Source of the DNA: a virus
IMG/VR virus record: IMGVR_UViG_3300008259_004750
Coordinates: 1-64,000 of that record
Direction: 5' to 3' (one strand)
Length of the DNA: 64,000 nucleotides
The first letter of the stretch is position 1. Each line of letters opens with the position of its first letter. Positions 17,424-27,934 of the stretch are shown here, piece after piece. Made by a program: the position numbers and the translations under genes. Below the pieces are notes generated by a model. It searched no databases and was not told the DNA's origin. It saw only the letters and a program-made list of their open reading frames with translations.

Positions 17424-19655
17424 TTAAAATCTAATATATTTAATATCGTTGTATTTAGGGTAAAAATAAAAACAATTACTGAGTATTGGGAATAAGTTAT
17501 AATTCCATTTCATTCCCGCCTCTAACGCCGACACCCCAATCTCAAATCCATCTGGATAATTCCTAATATTATTTGCAATTGTATACCATAACATTTGTTC
17601 CCATTTTTGTTCAAACAAAATTAATTTCCAGTTATTTTTGAATACTAAAAATTGTTCATTAGTTACGTGAGCATTGTCCCAAAGTGGATTATCTAAACAT
17701 TCGTAGTCATAGAACTTATCGGCATAAAATGTTTGACTAGGGTTCACTCTACCGTCACCTATTCTGGCAGGCCTCTCAAAAGCAAAATCAATATCACTAG
17801 CCTCCATATTTTCAAACAACCTAAAGAATTTTTCCTCATCAAATCCATCGTGAATACCCCAATCACCATCAATATAAATTAAGTAATCAAAATTCTGTTT
17901 TAATTTCAAACAAGATTTTATTGATATTACTTTTAAATTTAAATTAAAAATAAATCCAGTTCCGTCCATTTCTAATGGAAAATCAATTCTAAAATTAAAA
18001 TCTTCTAAAGTATTTAAATTTATTTTAGGATATCTTTCTTTAAACTCATCATAAGTTAAACCAGTATGTTCTTCTAATCTACTTAAGTCGTTTCTTGTTG
18101 CTGTAATATTTAAAGTACAATTTTTAGTTCTATCATGTAATTGTGTATAAAAATCCAAACTCTTTTCAAAATAAGGTTCGTTTATTGCCAATGTTGTGAT
18201 AAAATATTTATAAGTTTTTTTAAAATTATTTGGTAAATTTAACTCAGATATAAATTCTAAACATTTAACTCCACTTGGTACGGTTGGTTTATCAAATTCA
18301 TCAAGTTGCATACCAATAAAAAAATCTTTATCATCTCTTGGGATATACGTCTCAAGTTTATCAAATCCAAAATATAAAATATGGTCAGGATTTTTATCTA
18401 ACATATACTTTTCTAAAATATCTTGGTCAGTACCCCAAACCAAATTATTTAAAGAGATATATTCATTAAAATGATTTTCAAAAGATTCTAATTTTCTTCT
18501 TATACCAAACAATCCGCTTGGGTATGGAGAATGCCAAGGATGGTCTCTAATTACAAAATAATCTTTGTCACTGTTTTCCCATTTTCTAATGTAATCAACC
18601 TCTCGTTTTGATAAACGACTATCTAAATCCCTTGAAAGAGAAATTGAATTTTTTAGAAAAGATAAAAATCTCCAAAAGAATGGAAAATCTAATGATGGTC
18701 TACCTCCAATTGTGATATCAGAAACGTCGACCATTATCGCTCCAAGTTCTGATAATTTTTTTAGGTACCCCTCCCTAAAATTTTTAGGATGATAATATAT
18801 AACAGTGTCCCAATCGGGTAGTAACTTATTATTAATTATTATATTTTTTTCGGCGCCTACGTAATATTTTAAATCAGTTCCGAATAAACTATAAGAAATG
18901 TATTTACCATTATCAGTTACTTTTTTGTTAATTACAACTTCATTAATTCCTTCATCGATATTTGGCACATAATTTAAATTCCAAGCCAACAATCTATCTT
19001 TTTCGGTCTCGTATAAACACTTATAACCTAAATTTTGTAGTAATGATATAAGTTCTTCCCTAGTCGTAAATTTTATATCTTTTGGAGTTTCAGTTAACTT
19101 AGAATTTATAATATGATTTATTTGATTCATATCCCAGCACTCTGCAAAAAATATTTTAGGTTTATGAATATTAAGAATTTCTTTTATAATATCATTATCA
19201 TATCCTTGAGTGCTTATAAAGTATACATCAGGAGATTCTATATCATTTAGTTCTATAAACTTAGATATGGATACCGATTCAATTTTTGAGGGAACCCAAT
19301 TTTTTGTTTCGGGTTTATCATCATAATAAATACCCTTTAAAAAACTACTTTGGCAACCTACGGTATGAATATGAAAATATTCTGAATAGAATTTATCGGT
19401 AGGTATAATTGCAAAATTATGTAATTTACAATTTTTATATTTAACTCTATTAATCTGTAATTTTTTAAATACGTCAGTTACTGGCTCAATATAATGTCCG
19501 TAATCGTTTATATTAATAAATTTACTTGGTAAATCTTCAAATGATTCACAATCGTGAGAACCTATTTGAACAAAATTTAAATTATTTTTTTCATCTCTGA
19601 TTTTTTGAATCAAAGAAGACATTGTTAAAATTACAGTCTCAAAATTTGATTTCAT
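17424..19655 (-). CDS. FkbM-like domain fused to two glycosyltransferase-like domains, 743 residues
   Basis: Residues ~20-210 resemble FkbM methyltransferases (NFVQIGSHDCESF, GHYIEPVTDVF), but the usual D-x-G-A-N SAM motif is altered and the later VYFISTQGYDND replaces the typical K-I-D-x-E-G, so activity is doubtful. Residues ~250-470 (YISYSLFGTDLKYYVGA, FVIRDHPWHSPYP, WGTDQDILEKY) are homologous to the plus-strand gene at 46978. Residues ~480-743 hold another GT-A-like domain with YLIYIDGDWGIHDGF. A multi-domain glycan-assembly enzyme is likely. Confidence 0.7.
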   Translation of the reverse strand: MKSNFETVILTMSSLIQKIRDEKNNLNFVQIGSHDCESFEDLPSKFININDYGHYIEPVTDVFKKLQINRVKYKNCKLHNFAIIPTDKFYSEYFHIHTVGCQSSFLKGIYYDDKPETKNWVPSKIESVSISKFIELNDIESPDVYFISTQGYDNDIIKEILNIHKPKIFFAECWDMNQINHIINSKLTETPKDIKFTTREELISLLQNLGYKCLYETEKDRLLAWNLNYVPNIDEGINEVVINKKVTDNGKYISYSLFGTDLKYYVGAEKNIIINNKLLPDWDTVIYYHPKNFREGYLKKLSELGAIMVDVSDITIGGRPSLDFPFFWRFLSFLKNSISLSRDLDSRLSKREVDYIRKWENSDKDYFVIRDHPWHSPYPSGLFGIRRKLESFENHFNEYISLNNLVWGTDQDILEKYMLDKNPDHILYFGFDKLETYIPRDDKDFFIGMQLDEFDKPTVPSGVKCLEFISELNLPNNFKKTYKYFITTLAINEPYFEKSLDFYTQLHDRTKNCTLNITATRNDLSRLEEHTGLTYDEFKERYPKINLNTLEDFNFRIDFPLEMDGTGFIFNLNLKVISIKSCLKLKQNFDYLIYIDGDWGIHDGFDEEKFFRLFENMEASDIDFAFERPARIGDGRVNPSQTFYADKFYDYECLDNPLWDNAHVTNEQFLVFKNNWKLILFEQKWEQMLWYTIANNIRNYPDGFEIGVSALEAGMKWNYNLFPILSNCFYFYPKYNDIKYIRF

Positions 19656-19667
19656 AAAAGTTATATT

Positions 19668-20318
19668 TTACTGCCAAGAACAAGTGTGGAAATGTATACT
19701 GTATGTATTATCTTTTTTAAAACTTCTGATATGTTCAATATCATTTTCAGTAAAGTTTCTAACCATAAATCTATCCTCCAGTGCAAACGGATAAAATTCA
19801 GAACCTATAAAAATTTTATACTCACAATCCCAAGTATTACCATATATGATATTTGTTAAATAATATGGACCTGTTTCCGACATAACCCTATCAATCTGAT
19901 GTTTATAGATTGGAGATTGTATATTTAAATTTTCTAAATACTTTTTGCAAATAGGATGGTTTGGGATTGCCCCAACGACCCCAAACCAAATTTCTTTTGG
20001 GGCTAAATCATGAGCTCCGGCAAAAAATTCGTATTCTAACAGGTCATCAAATTTTTTTATTTGTAAGTTATCATAGTCCATGTATATACCCCCATATCTA
20101 TACAAAATTTCCATTTTAAGTATATCAGATTTGGCACCCATACTAAAACAATTATCATATGACTCTTTACTTTGAACTTCAAAATCTAAATTATCTTCCG
20201 TCCATTCGATAACTTCATAATCGTGGTTAATTTTTTTAACCTCATTAACAAATATTTCGGTCCACTTAGGTTTGTTACCACCCACCCATATAAAGTGTAT
20301 TTTTTTTGGTATACTCAT
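19668..20318 (-). CDS. GT32-type (DXD sugar-binding) glycosyltransferase, 216 residues
   Basis: The start IPKKIHFIWVGGNKP and the core SDILKMEILYRYGGIYMDYD are hallmarks of the DXD-containing Gly_transf_sug/GT32 family, where the Asp-x-Asp after the Arg-Tyr-Gly-Gly-Ile-Tyr binds UDP-sugar and metal. Members include capsular and OCH1-type transferases and toxin glycosyltransferases. The protein is compact and complete. It is the second gene of the operon, 10 bases downstream of the 20329-21576 gene. Confidence 0.85.
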   Translation of the reverse strand: MSIPKKIHFIWVGGNKPKWTEIFVNEVKKINHDYEVIEWTEDNLDFEVQSKESYDNCFSMGAKSDILKMEILYRYGGIYMDYDNLQIKKFDDLLEYEFFAGAHDLAPKEIWFGVVGAIPNHPICKKYLENLNIQSPIYKHQIDRVMSETGPYYLTNIIYGNTWDCEYKIFIGSEFYPFALEDRFMVRNFTENDIEHIRSFKKDNTYSIHFHTCSWQ

Positions 20319-20328
20319 TAGTTATATT

Positions 20329-21576
20329 TTAAAATAAATTTCCTGTTATTCTTTCGCACCAACCTTTTGATGTTGAGTGAGGCCATACAACCCAATACTT
20401 TGGTTTTGTTACGGTTTGGAATTGTCTCCATACTTTACAATAACCATCGGGGTCATTTTTCATTCTGCTAATTTCACTTGGGTCTGCGTCTTGTCTGAAT
20501 AATGTTTCATCATTTTCTCCGTGGAACGCAACCACCCAAAAATCATAATCTGTTTCAGGGACTTGAGAATAACCAACATCAATACAATGTTTGAAGATTG
20601 CTGAGAATGATTCCATATATTCTTCTTCATTTGCGAAATTTTGTGGATTTGGAGGATACAACTTATCCAATGTGTATTGCTGAACTCCTCTCTTTTTAAA
20701 ATTGATACCTGCATATTTTTCATAATCAGATAATGTTCTTTCAGTACCAAAACCATACTTACCCATGTCAACCATTTCTTCACCGTCCATACCAAACAAT
20801 TGTCTGTTTTTCTTATGAGCGTGATTGTTTTTTAAATGCCATTCTCTATCATCATCCCACTGTTTTGTTCTACCTTTACGGGTGTATTCATGCCATACAA
20901 GAACCTTATGAGGATGAAATAAATCATAACCCCAAGTATGAGCTCTTGCCGCAATTGAAATCTCTTCTCCGTGGAAATAATATTCGGGGTCGTGTTGTAC
21001 TTCATTACTAAACTCGCCGACAGTGAACGCGAAGTGAGCCGAATAAAAACGAGCGGTTACTGGTTTATCCATATTCTGCCAACCTGGTAAAGTTTCAGGT
21101 AAAAAGAACACCGCACCTTCAGGAATAAATCTATCAAATACCATTCTCCATGGCTCACGTACTCTTGCGGCCGGGTCATTATCAGGGTCAAATGATGAAA
21201 CATAACCTGTTAATAATGGTTTCTTATGACCATCTTTTTGAAGTTGTTTAATCATTTTGATAAACTCATCGTCCCAATCCTTTTCAAATCTCATGTGAGA
21301 GTCAATCTGCATCGTATAAGTTTCATCTTTATATAATTGTTGTACTTGATTTCTCGCCCAACATACTCCTTTAGATTCGGTATAAGGGATATCTAAAATT
21401 CTAAATCTTTTATCTTTTCTGTATTTATCAAGATTGTCAAAACCATCTTCAGGATGGAATTGTCTTGCAATACCGAATACTAAATTTTTAGGTTTTTTTG
21501 CATTCTCTAATGCACTTTCTATTGTAGGGACAAGTTGTGGGTCCCTATAAGATGCGATTTGAATAAAAATTTTCAT
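20329..21576 (-). CDS. GlcNAc-transferase-like (GT60-related) glycosyltransferase, 415 residues
   Basis: The N terminus IFIQIASYRDPQLVPTIESA and the segments SKGVCWARNQVQQLYKDE and YTMQIDSHMRF match the family typified by Skp1/protein polypeptide GlcNAc-transferases, which transfer GlcNAc to hydroxy-amino acids. The D-S-H replaces the D-x-H/D metal motif. The C-terminal FHGEEISIAARAHTWGYDLF fits the acceptor-side Glu-Glu. It is the first gene of the minus carbohydrate operon, preceded by ~60 bases without a TATTTATA element. A peptide-acting GlcNAc transferase would be a natural initiating enzyme for glycosylation of the Thr/Pro adhesins; that step is inferred. Confidence 0.8.
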   Translation of the reverse strand: MKIFIQIASYRDPQLVPTIESALENAKKPKNLVFGIARQFHPEDGFDNLDKYRKDKRFRILDIPYTESKGVCWARNQVQQLYKDETYTMQIDSHMRFEKDWDDEFIKMIKQLQKDGHKKPLLTGYVSSFDPDNDPAARVREPWRMVFDRFIPEGAVFFLPETLPGWQNMDKPVTARFYSAHFAFTVGEFSNEVQHDPEYYFHGEEISIAARAHTWGYDLFHPHKVLVWHEYTRKGRTKQWDDDREWHLKNNHAHKKNRQLFGMDGEEMVDMGKYGFGTERTLSDYEKYAGINFKKRGVQQYTLDKLYPPNPQNFANEEEYMESFSAIFKHCIDVGYSQVPETDYDFWVVAFHGENDETLFRQDADPSEISRMKNDPDGYCKVWRQFQTVTKPKYWVVWPHSTSKGWCERITGNLF

Positions 21577-21616
21577 TACAATTGTTTTTATAGAAAAAAT
21601 ATTAATTTATGTTAGA

Positions 21617-21642
21617 TGGTAAATAGTATTTTAAATTTACCA
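21617..21642 (-). terminator. possible hairpin at the end of the Gly-rich gene
   Basis: An 8-bp perfect inverted repeat (TGGTAAAT/ATTTACCA, loop of 10) overlaps the stop of the 21637-22518 gene and precedes the carbohydrate operon. It lacks an immediate T-run, so it may be an attenuator or processing site, not a strong terminator. Confidence 0.3.
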
Positions 21643-22518
21643 ACAAGTTATTATTACAAGTCCGTTTCCTCCATTTCCTCCTCTTCCTCCTGTGGTTCCG
21701 GCACCACCTCCTCCACCTCCTGAACCAGGCCCTCCAACTCCTCCATTTCCACCAGGTGAAGCGTCAATACCAACACCACCGCCTCCACCAATACTATAAA
21801 ATCCTTTTACTCTATAATATCCACCAACACCGTTTGGGGAGGAAATAGAACTACCTCCGGCTATTGTTGGGTAATTATCGGAACCAAGTACCGGAGTTAC
21901 TGAACCTCCCGCGCCTGAACGACCTCCACCACCAGCACCTCCTGAAACTACCGTAAATGGTGTTAGTAACCCATATGTAATTTGCGCACCAGGTGAGTTA
22001 AGAGCCGTTAAACCTCCTAATCCTCCGGCGATTCCTACAACAAAGTTTTGATGTCCTAAATTAGAAAATAAGGCCGCCGCCGCGGTTGATATTGCCGCGG
22101 CAGTACCTGCGGTTCCTCTTGCCGCACCAGTACCGGCACCACCTCCACCTCCACCATTTGCGATAAGAAAATATGTTTGGGATGCGTTTGTTGAATTTGT
22201 AACATCGATGATGGTTTGTCCTCCACTAGTTCCGGCAATGGTTGCCGCTCCACCTGTACCTCCTAAACCAATAGTTATTGATAATATATCAGGAACTACA
22301 ATTGCCGGTAGATATAATCTTGATATACCTCCTGACGCTCCTCCTCCTCCTCCACCTTTTGCAGAACCAGCCGCGGCACTAAATCCGCCGCCTCCTCCAC
22401 CACCGGCACCTATTGCGGTTATTAAAATATTACTAACCCCTCTAGGTTTATACCATATTGCCGAGGAATAATAAAATTGAGTATTATTTCTTTGTGAAGA
22501 ATTATATAAATCTAACAT
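21637..22518 (-). CDS. Gly-rich tail protein, copy 1, 293 residues
   Basis: N-terminal segment YYSSAIWYKPRGVSNILITA is the Trp-x-x-Pro opening of a Gly-rich fold found at tips of many phage tail fibres; what follows is dominated by Gly runs, with a C-terminal GGNGLVIITCW. The Gly-rich pattern is compatible with a polyglycine-II helix sandwich like that in T-even adhesin tips. It is one of three adjacent paralogues (with 22526-23374 and 23376-24275) of nearly equal length. Base composition is locally GC-richer because of Gly and Ala codons. Confidence 0.8.
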   Translation of the reverse strand: MLDLYNSSQRNNTQFYYSSAIWYKPRGVSNILITAIGAGGGGGGGFSAAAGSAKGGGGGGASGGISRLYLPAIVVPDILSITIGLGGTGGAATIAGTSGGQTIIDVTNSTNASQTYFLIANGGGGGGAGTGAARGTAGTAAAISTAAAALFSNLGHQNFVVGIAGGLGGLTALNSPGAQITYGLLTPFTVVSGGAGGGGRSGAGGSVTPVLGSDNYPTIAGGSSISSPNGVGGYYRVKGFYSIGGGGGVGIDASPGGNGGVGGPGSGGGGGGAGTTGGRGGNGGNGLVIITCW

Positions 22519-22525
22519 ATTATTT

Positions 22526-23374
22526 TTACCAACAATTTATTATTACAAGTCCGTCTCCACCTCTACCTCCTCTTCCTCCTGTAATACCAGCACCACCTCC
22601 TCCACCTCCACAACCAATACCACCATCACCTCCATTTCCACCTGTACCTGTACCATTACCTCCACCACCAGTACCTCCTAAAAATATTAGTGGGGATAAG
22701 GAATTTATTTGAGAACTAATTCCGTCAGTTCCTCCTGATGTTCCACCTGAAAAGTTAGGTACGACACCAGCACCAATTATACTTCCTCCATTTGTACTAG
22801 TGTTTGAAACAGTTTTAGTTCCTCCTCCACAACCGGGGGTTATTGATAATGGCCCCGCGGCCGGTAATGACCCATATGTTATATTGGGGAGTCCTGAAGA
22901 ACCTCCCGCTCCACCTGCGTTACTTATAAAAATTCCCATAGATGCTAAATTCGCAGTTTGCAAGGTAGTGGATTGACCTCCACTACCTCCTCCTCCTGAT
23001 GAAAGTCCTTGGGTAGATGAGCCTCCCGCTATCATTATCGTTGATAAAAACGTAGTAATCCCTTCAACCCTACTTTCACTACCAACCACCCCATCTCCAT
23101 TTGGTACTCCTCCGGCACCACCCCTTCCTACTGTCACTCTAAGTCTATCTTCTAACAAATCAGCACTAATCATCGCTCTTGATATCGCACCCGTACCACC
23201 TCCTCCACCACCATTACCAGCAACACCTGATGCGGTTGACTGACCTCCGCCACCACCTCCACCACCGCCTATCAAAGTAACATAAACCATACTTATACCT
23301 TGTGGTTTTATCCAATTTCCACTTTGATAAAATACTTGGGTTCTAAATGATGTGTCAGGTAAATTATGTGTCAT
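22526..23374 (-). CDS. Gly-rich tail protein, copy 2, 282 residues
   Basis: Same architecture as its neighbours: a Trp-Ile-Lys-Pro opening (YQSGNWIKPQGISMVYVTLI), poly-Gly segments, then GGDGLVIINCW. The inner part differs strongly from copies 1 and 3 while the ends are conserved, the expected pattern for a host-range tip under diversifying selection. It starts 1 base before the stop of copy 3 upstream and ends 7 bases before copy 1, so all three are co-translated. Confidence 0.8.
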   Translation of the reverse strand: MTHNLPDTSFRTQVFYQSGNWIKPQGISMVYVTLIGGGGGGGGGQSTASGVAGNGGGGGGTGAISRAMISADLLEDRLRVTVGRGGAGGVPNGDGVVGSESRVEGITTFLSTIMIAGGSSTQGLSSGGGGSGGQSTTLQTANLASMGIFISNAGGAGGSSGLPNITYGSLPAAGPLSITPGCGGGTKTVSNTSTNGGSIIGAGVVPNFSGGTSGGTDGISSQINSLSPLIFLGGTGGGGNGTGTGGNGGDGGIGCGGGGGGAGITGGRGGRGGDGLVIINCW

Positions 23375-23375
23375 A

Positions 23376-24275
23376 TTAATTGCATGTTATAATAATTAAT
23401 CCATGTCCTCCATTTCCACCACGACCTCCAACAAATCCTGTATTATTTCCTCCTCCACCACCTCCACCTGAACCAATTGCACCGTGACCCCCATTACCAC
23501 CAGGAACAGTTCCATTTCTAGCCCCCCAACCTCCGACCCCTCCTGTAGTTTGAAATGGTTTCCATGAAATTTGTCCTCCGGGTCCGTCTAAAATTATTGT
23601 CCCATCAGAAGCAAATGTGTCTGATAAAGTAGTACCGTTTGCATCTATACCTCCAGGAGTTCCCCTAACAAACGTAGGTTGAGCACTTCTTGCCGCTCCC
23701 CCACTTCCACCACTTGTTAATGTTGCTAAAGCCGATACAGGTGTGGCGGTTGATGACGCACCATAACCGGCAGTACCGTTACCTCCGGCAATTGCAGAAA
23801 ATATACCAAGGTTATGGTAAACTGATGTTGTTGCGGCGGCAACTCCACCACCTCCACCAGCAAGTCCGCCACTTGCGCCGCCAGCACCACCACCCGCACC
23901 TCCGTTTGTAAAAATAATTCTAGTTGATACTACATTACTTCCACCGGGTATATCAATATATGACGAACCTCCCGCAGTTCCGGCAACGGCATTACCACCA
24001 CCAGCTCCCCCGACTCCAACATTTAATATTAAAGTTTCGGGTATAAAAATTGCAGGAATGGTTAATTTTGTAACACCTCCTCCGCCGCCTCCACCACCTC
24101 CTTGCGAACCTATCGATGGGGAAGTGGCGTTACCCCCTCCTCCACCACCTCCGGCCGCAACCACAAAAAAATTTATCATGGTTATGTTTTGTGGTTTACT
24201 CCAAAAACTTTGACCAGGTTGAGTGAATATTTGATTATAAGGGTCTTGTGGTAAATTAAATAAATCGTAAGCCAT
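23376..24275 (-). CDS. Gly-rich tail protein, copy 3, 299 residues
   Basis: The opening FTQPGQSFWSKPQNITMINFF and ending GGNGGHGLIIITCN align with copies 1 and 2, with long Gly/Ala-rich stretches between. This copy ends in Asn where the others end in Trp. Its ATG overlaps the TAA of the 59-residue upstream gene by one base. Probably a tail-fibre tip or adhesin. Confidence 0.8.
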   Translation of the reverse strand: MAYDLFNLPQDPYNQIFTQPGQSFWSKPQNITMINFFVVAAGGGGGGGNATSPSIGSQGGGGGGGGGVTKLTIPAIFIPETLILNVGVGGAGGGNAVAGTAGGSSYIDIPGGSNVVSTRIIFTNGGAGGGAGGASGGLAGGGGGVAAATTSVYHNLGIFSAIAGGNGTAGYGASSTATPVSALATLTSGGSGGAARSAQPTFVRGTPGGIDANGTTLSDTFASDGTIILDGPGGQISWKPFQTTGGVGGWGARNGTVPGGNGGHGAIGSGGGGGGGNNTGFVGGRGGNGGHGLIIITCN

Positions 24276-24454
24276 TATTCAGCCCAATCAGGTAATTCAT
24301 TTGGGATTGTACAAGCATATCCACACGCACCCAAAGATAATGTGTTTCCACTTAAATCAGTGATTCTGTTTTCTTGGATACCCATCTCATCAATTATTAG
24401 ATATCCGTATTCAACTGGAGAACCGTATTCGAATTTTATCTTGTAGTAATACAT
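24275..24454 (-). CDS. small protein upstream of the Gly-rich trio, 59 residues
   Basis: A 59-codon gene starting MYYYKIKFEYGSPVEYGYLI and ending PNELPDWAE. Both ends overlap neighbours by one base in the TAATG style (stop of 24454-24882 with its start; its stop with the start of the Gly-rich gene). This strongly supports translation. It contains a short Cys pair (GACGYACTIP). No family recognised; probably a small tail-associated protein or chaperone for the neighbouring fibres. Confidence 0.7.
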   Translation of the reverse strand: MYYYKIKFEYGSPVEYGYLIIDEMGIQENRITDLSGNTLSLGACGYACTIPNELPDWAE

Positions 24455-24882
24455 TAGTAGTCCCCTCCTATAACTGTTGCTTGAATATTAGCCCCCGTTG
24501 TTGGTGCGGTTCCTAGTGTGACATATATCCTATAATTTGCAGGTAATGCGAAATTAAATGGTATCTCATAAAATGGTGTTGAGGCCACTTGTGAAAATGT
24601 GGTGTTGGATGCGATTGTAATTTCATCAAATAGTGTACTATTTGATGCAACTGTAACATCTTGTCCATTGTTTATCCAAACACGAGCAACTGTTGCTGCG
24701 GTATTACCTGATGGTGGTACATGTCTAAATCTTATTTTTTGTACAAAACTTCCGTTTGTTCCTGCGGTAAACACAAGATAAGATGTACTACCTGTGACAT
24801 TACCTGTATTTGCCGCATTCATCAGAGTTGACCATTGTGTCTCTCCTTGAATTGAAAAAATTGGTTGTGTATTTGCTGCCAT
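24454..24882 (-). CDS. probable virion protein, 142 residues
   Basis: A beta-rich Thr/Ala/Asn-rich protein beginning MAANTQPIFSIQGETQWST and containing YLVFTAGTNGSFVQKIRFRH and PANYRIYVTLGT. This pattern is widespread among uncharacterised structural proteins of large phages. It follows the long tail fibre by 5 bases and precedes a chain of overlapping tail genes. Decoration or fibre-connector role possible; not established. Confidence 0.7.
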   Translation of the reverse strand: MAANTQPIFSIQGETQWSTLMNAANTGNVTGSTSYLVFTAGTNGSFVQKIRFRHVPPSGNTAATVARVWINNGQDVTVASNSTLFDEITIASNTTFSQVASTPFYEIPFNFALPANYRIYVTLGTAPTTGANIQATVIGGDY

Positions 24883-25403
24883 ATTGATTATATATAATTT
24901 AAGTTATTTCCTGTGGTGTAGGCTTTTCCGTAATCAAATTGTTGTATTATTACTACATTACCTGTCGATGTACTTGCCGATATTCCGTATCCCGCAGTAA
25001 TTCCTGTTACTCCTAAATTAGTAATTGTTACATTATTGTCACTAGTTGTTGCGGTAATACCATCACCACTTGTAATACCAGTAATACCTTGTGTTATTTG
25101 ATTTGTAAATACTAACGTGTTTGTTGCCGCGGATGTTATGGTTATACCAATACCACTAAAATTAAGGTCAGAGTTATTTGAGTTGGCACTGAATTGAGTA
25201 ATACCCCCAATTTGAATATTTTTAAATATATTCTGTGAGGAGCCCTTATCAATGTTTATTATTGTGGTTAGGAAACTTGTGGTATCTCCTGACAATCCGT
25301 CTGTTGCGGTTATACCTGTAATTCCTTGTTGTTGTGTATTTGTTATAGTTATAAGACCATTGTTATTTGACGATACCGATATTCCGTTTCCATTGGTTAT
25401 CGC

Positions 25404-26850
25404 ACTAACAGGTAGATTTTGATATGTTGTTGCAGATATTGTATTTGCGGTTAAACCATCTGTAAAAATGGTCGCCCCTGATACAGTACCACCTGTAAAA
25501 TTAGAACCTGTTGTGCCTGTAAATGATATTGTAAAATTACCATTACTACCTGTGACTGATATGTTATCACCGCCAGTAAGACCACTAACAGGTAAATTTT
25601 GATATGTTGTTGCAGATATTGTTGTTGCGGTAATGCCATCATTAAATAATTGACCTACTGAAAAAATATTATTTACATTCTTATACGCAACATTTGCATA
25701 TTCCGAGCTTGTTAAATGGTAATATTGACCGGCCGAACCACCTTGTATTCCTGTTAAATCATTGTGGGATTGTACTGTTGTTGGTTGGAATACTTGTACG
25801 AATGCGCTTTCCACAATACCCGTTGTTGCACTAACTTGTACGATAATTCTTCCTGTTAAAAACGCATGTGATGTTATTAATTCAGGTAAATTAGGTTCGG
25901 TTGATAATTGGGCTTCGGACACCGTATCGTACTCATCGGTACTCCAAACTTCATATAAATGGTCGTTAACTTCTTGTCCTCTAAAATACCAATTGACAAG
26001 ATATTTTCCTGCAGTTGCTAGTACTTTATCAGTACTTGTATCATAATATAAATTATTTAAAGTATTCGAAGTTGTAGTATAAACCCAAGTACTTCCACTA
26101 TGATAGCTTTGGAAAAATACGTCATCTTGACTATTAACGGCAACTAATGATTGTCTGTTTGTCGCATTCCAAGCAATACCTCCCGATAAAGTTACAACAC
26201 CTGTTGACCCACTTAGTGCCAATGAAAATCCACTTTCCCTTGCAAATCTGTCAGTTGCGATAATCCTATCATTTAATTTATTTGGTAAACCGGCACCTTC
26301 ATTACCAAAATCTAAAACATGAACAAAATTGTTTGCTCTATAAACAATTAAATATAGAACAATATTACTATCATTAATTGTTGAGTTATCGGTCAATACA
26401 TCATAAACGGGAGAACCACCGTTATAATTTATTACAATATAATTTGTATCGTTATTGGACAACGCTGGTAATCCTCCACTTCCGGTTGTTGCGGATGTTA
26501 CTACATAAACCTCAACACTTCCCGTAAATACAGCATTATTATATAATGCAACTTGTGTGGTTGGGAAAGTCATTGTCCCATCATTATTGTTAATCCATAA
26601 ATCTGAATTCACAATAACCCCCGCATTATAATTAGGAACATTATAATAAGTTGTTGCCGATATTGTATTGGCGCTTAAACCACCTGTAAAAATGGTTGCA
26701 CCTGATACAGTTCCTCCTGTAAAATTAGAACCTGTGGTTCCTGTAAATGATATTGTAAAATTACCGTTGGCTCCCGTTATAGAAATGTTATTCCCTTCCG
26801 TTAAACCGCTAACAGGTAAATTCTGATATGTTGTTGCTGATATTGTATTG
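25404..26850. repeat. fibre-internal repeat units
   Basis: A unit of about 190 bases encoding NLPVSGL...GNNIS...TGTTGSNFTGGTVSGATIFT..LTANTISATTY is present at about 25430-25620 and 26640-26850, with partial copies at 25370-25435 and 26850-26900. Divergence is mostly at third positions, so these are established protein repeats and not recent duplications. Confidence 0.7.
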
Positions 26851-26908
26851 GCGGTTAAAACTCCTGTAAATTGAGTTCCACCTGTTACAGTACCTCCACT
26901 TAATGGTA

Positions 26909-27030
26909 GGTAATCTCCCGATAAAGAACTACCAGTATAGGCAGATAAACTAATTGTAAATGCGGAGTATTGGTCTTTTCTATTTTGAGATAATGTTATC
27001 ACATCATTATTCAATGAAAAACCTGTAACA
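26909..27030. repeat. ~120-bp direct repeat, copy A (copy B at 29307-29433)
   Basis: Both copies encode LSGDYLPLSGGTV preceded by QNR(K/T)DQYSAFTISLSAYTG. They are about 90% identical by eye over ~120 bases and lie 2.4 kb apart in the same fibre gene, offering a site for internal recombination. Confidence 0.65.
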
Positions 27031-27934
27031 AATGTGTCTCCACTTCCACCAATAGATGTTGATAAACCAACTTGTTTTGCGACAATAATTACCGAAGGAG
27101 AATCAGGTCTTGTCGGTGTTGTTAAACCACTTAATGCGGTTAATTGAACATATTGACTGTCAGATGAAAAATAAAATTCAACATAATCACCAGCATTTAA
27201 CTCAAGTATATAAGAAACAAATGGTAATTGATATACACTGTTAGCAACTAATCCAAGAGTTGATGAACTCCGCTCAACATCTTGTCCATTTATTTTGGCC
27301 CAAATTGTTACATCGGCCTCCGTCCCTTGTGTTTTTTCTATTTGGGCGGAATATCCAATTTCATAAACACCCGTATTTTGTACTGTGATTTTAGTATTAT
27401 CAACAACACTAATACCATTAGATATTTCAGTTGTATTATATTTCCAAACTGTCGCAATATTCGCACCACTTACAGGTTGGTTTGTTGAGTCAGAAAAACT
27501 TCCGTAATAATTTGCAGAAAAACCGGTTGCGGTTAAACCTGTTACGGTAAATGTTCCTCCTGAATTATTCGTAAATAATATTTCACTTCCGTTATAAGTA
27601 CCTCCTGTTACATATACATCAAATCCTGAAGAACCTGATGACCCACCAGTTCCTGCTGAAAATATTAATGTATTATTTGCACCTGAAATAATGTTAAGAT
27701 TGATTCCACTAAAATTAATAAATGTATTTGTGTTGGCGGAGAATTGTGGTGTTCCGTTAATATTAACAGAATGGAATACATGAGATAAATTACCACCATT
27801 TCCAAGAAATGTTGTACCTGATATTGCTCCGTCAGCTCTTATAAATGAAGTTATAGTTCCTCCTGAACTAATTCCTTGTATTAGTTGAGCAACAGTATCG
27901 GCACTGGTTGTTCCATTTTTAATAGATATTCCAT

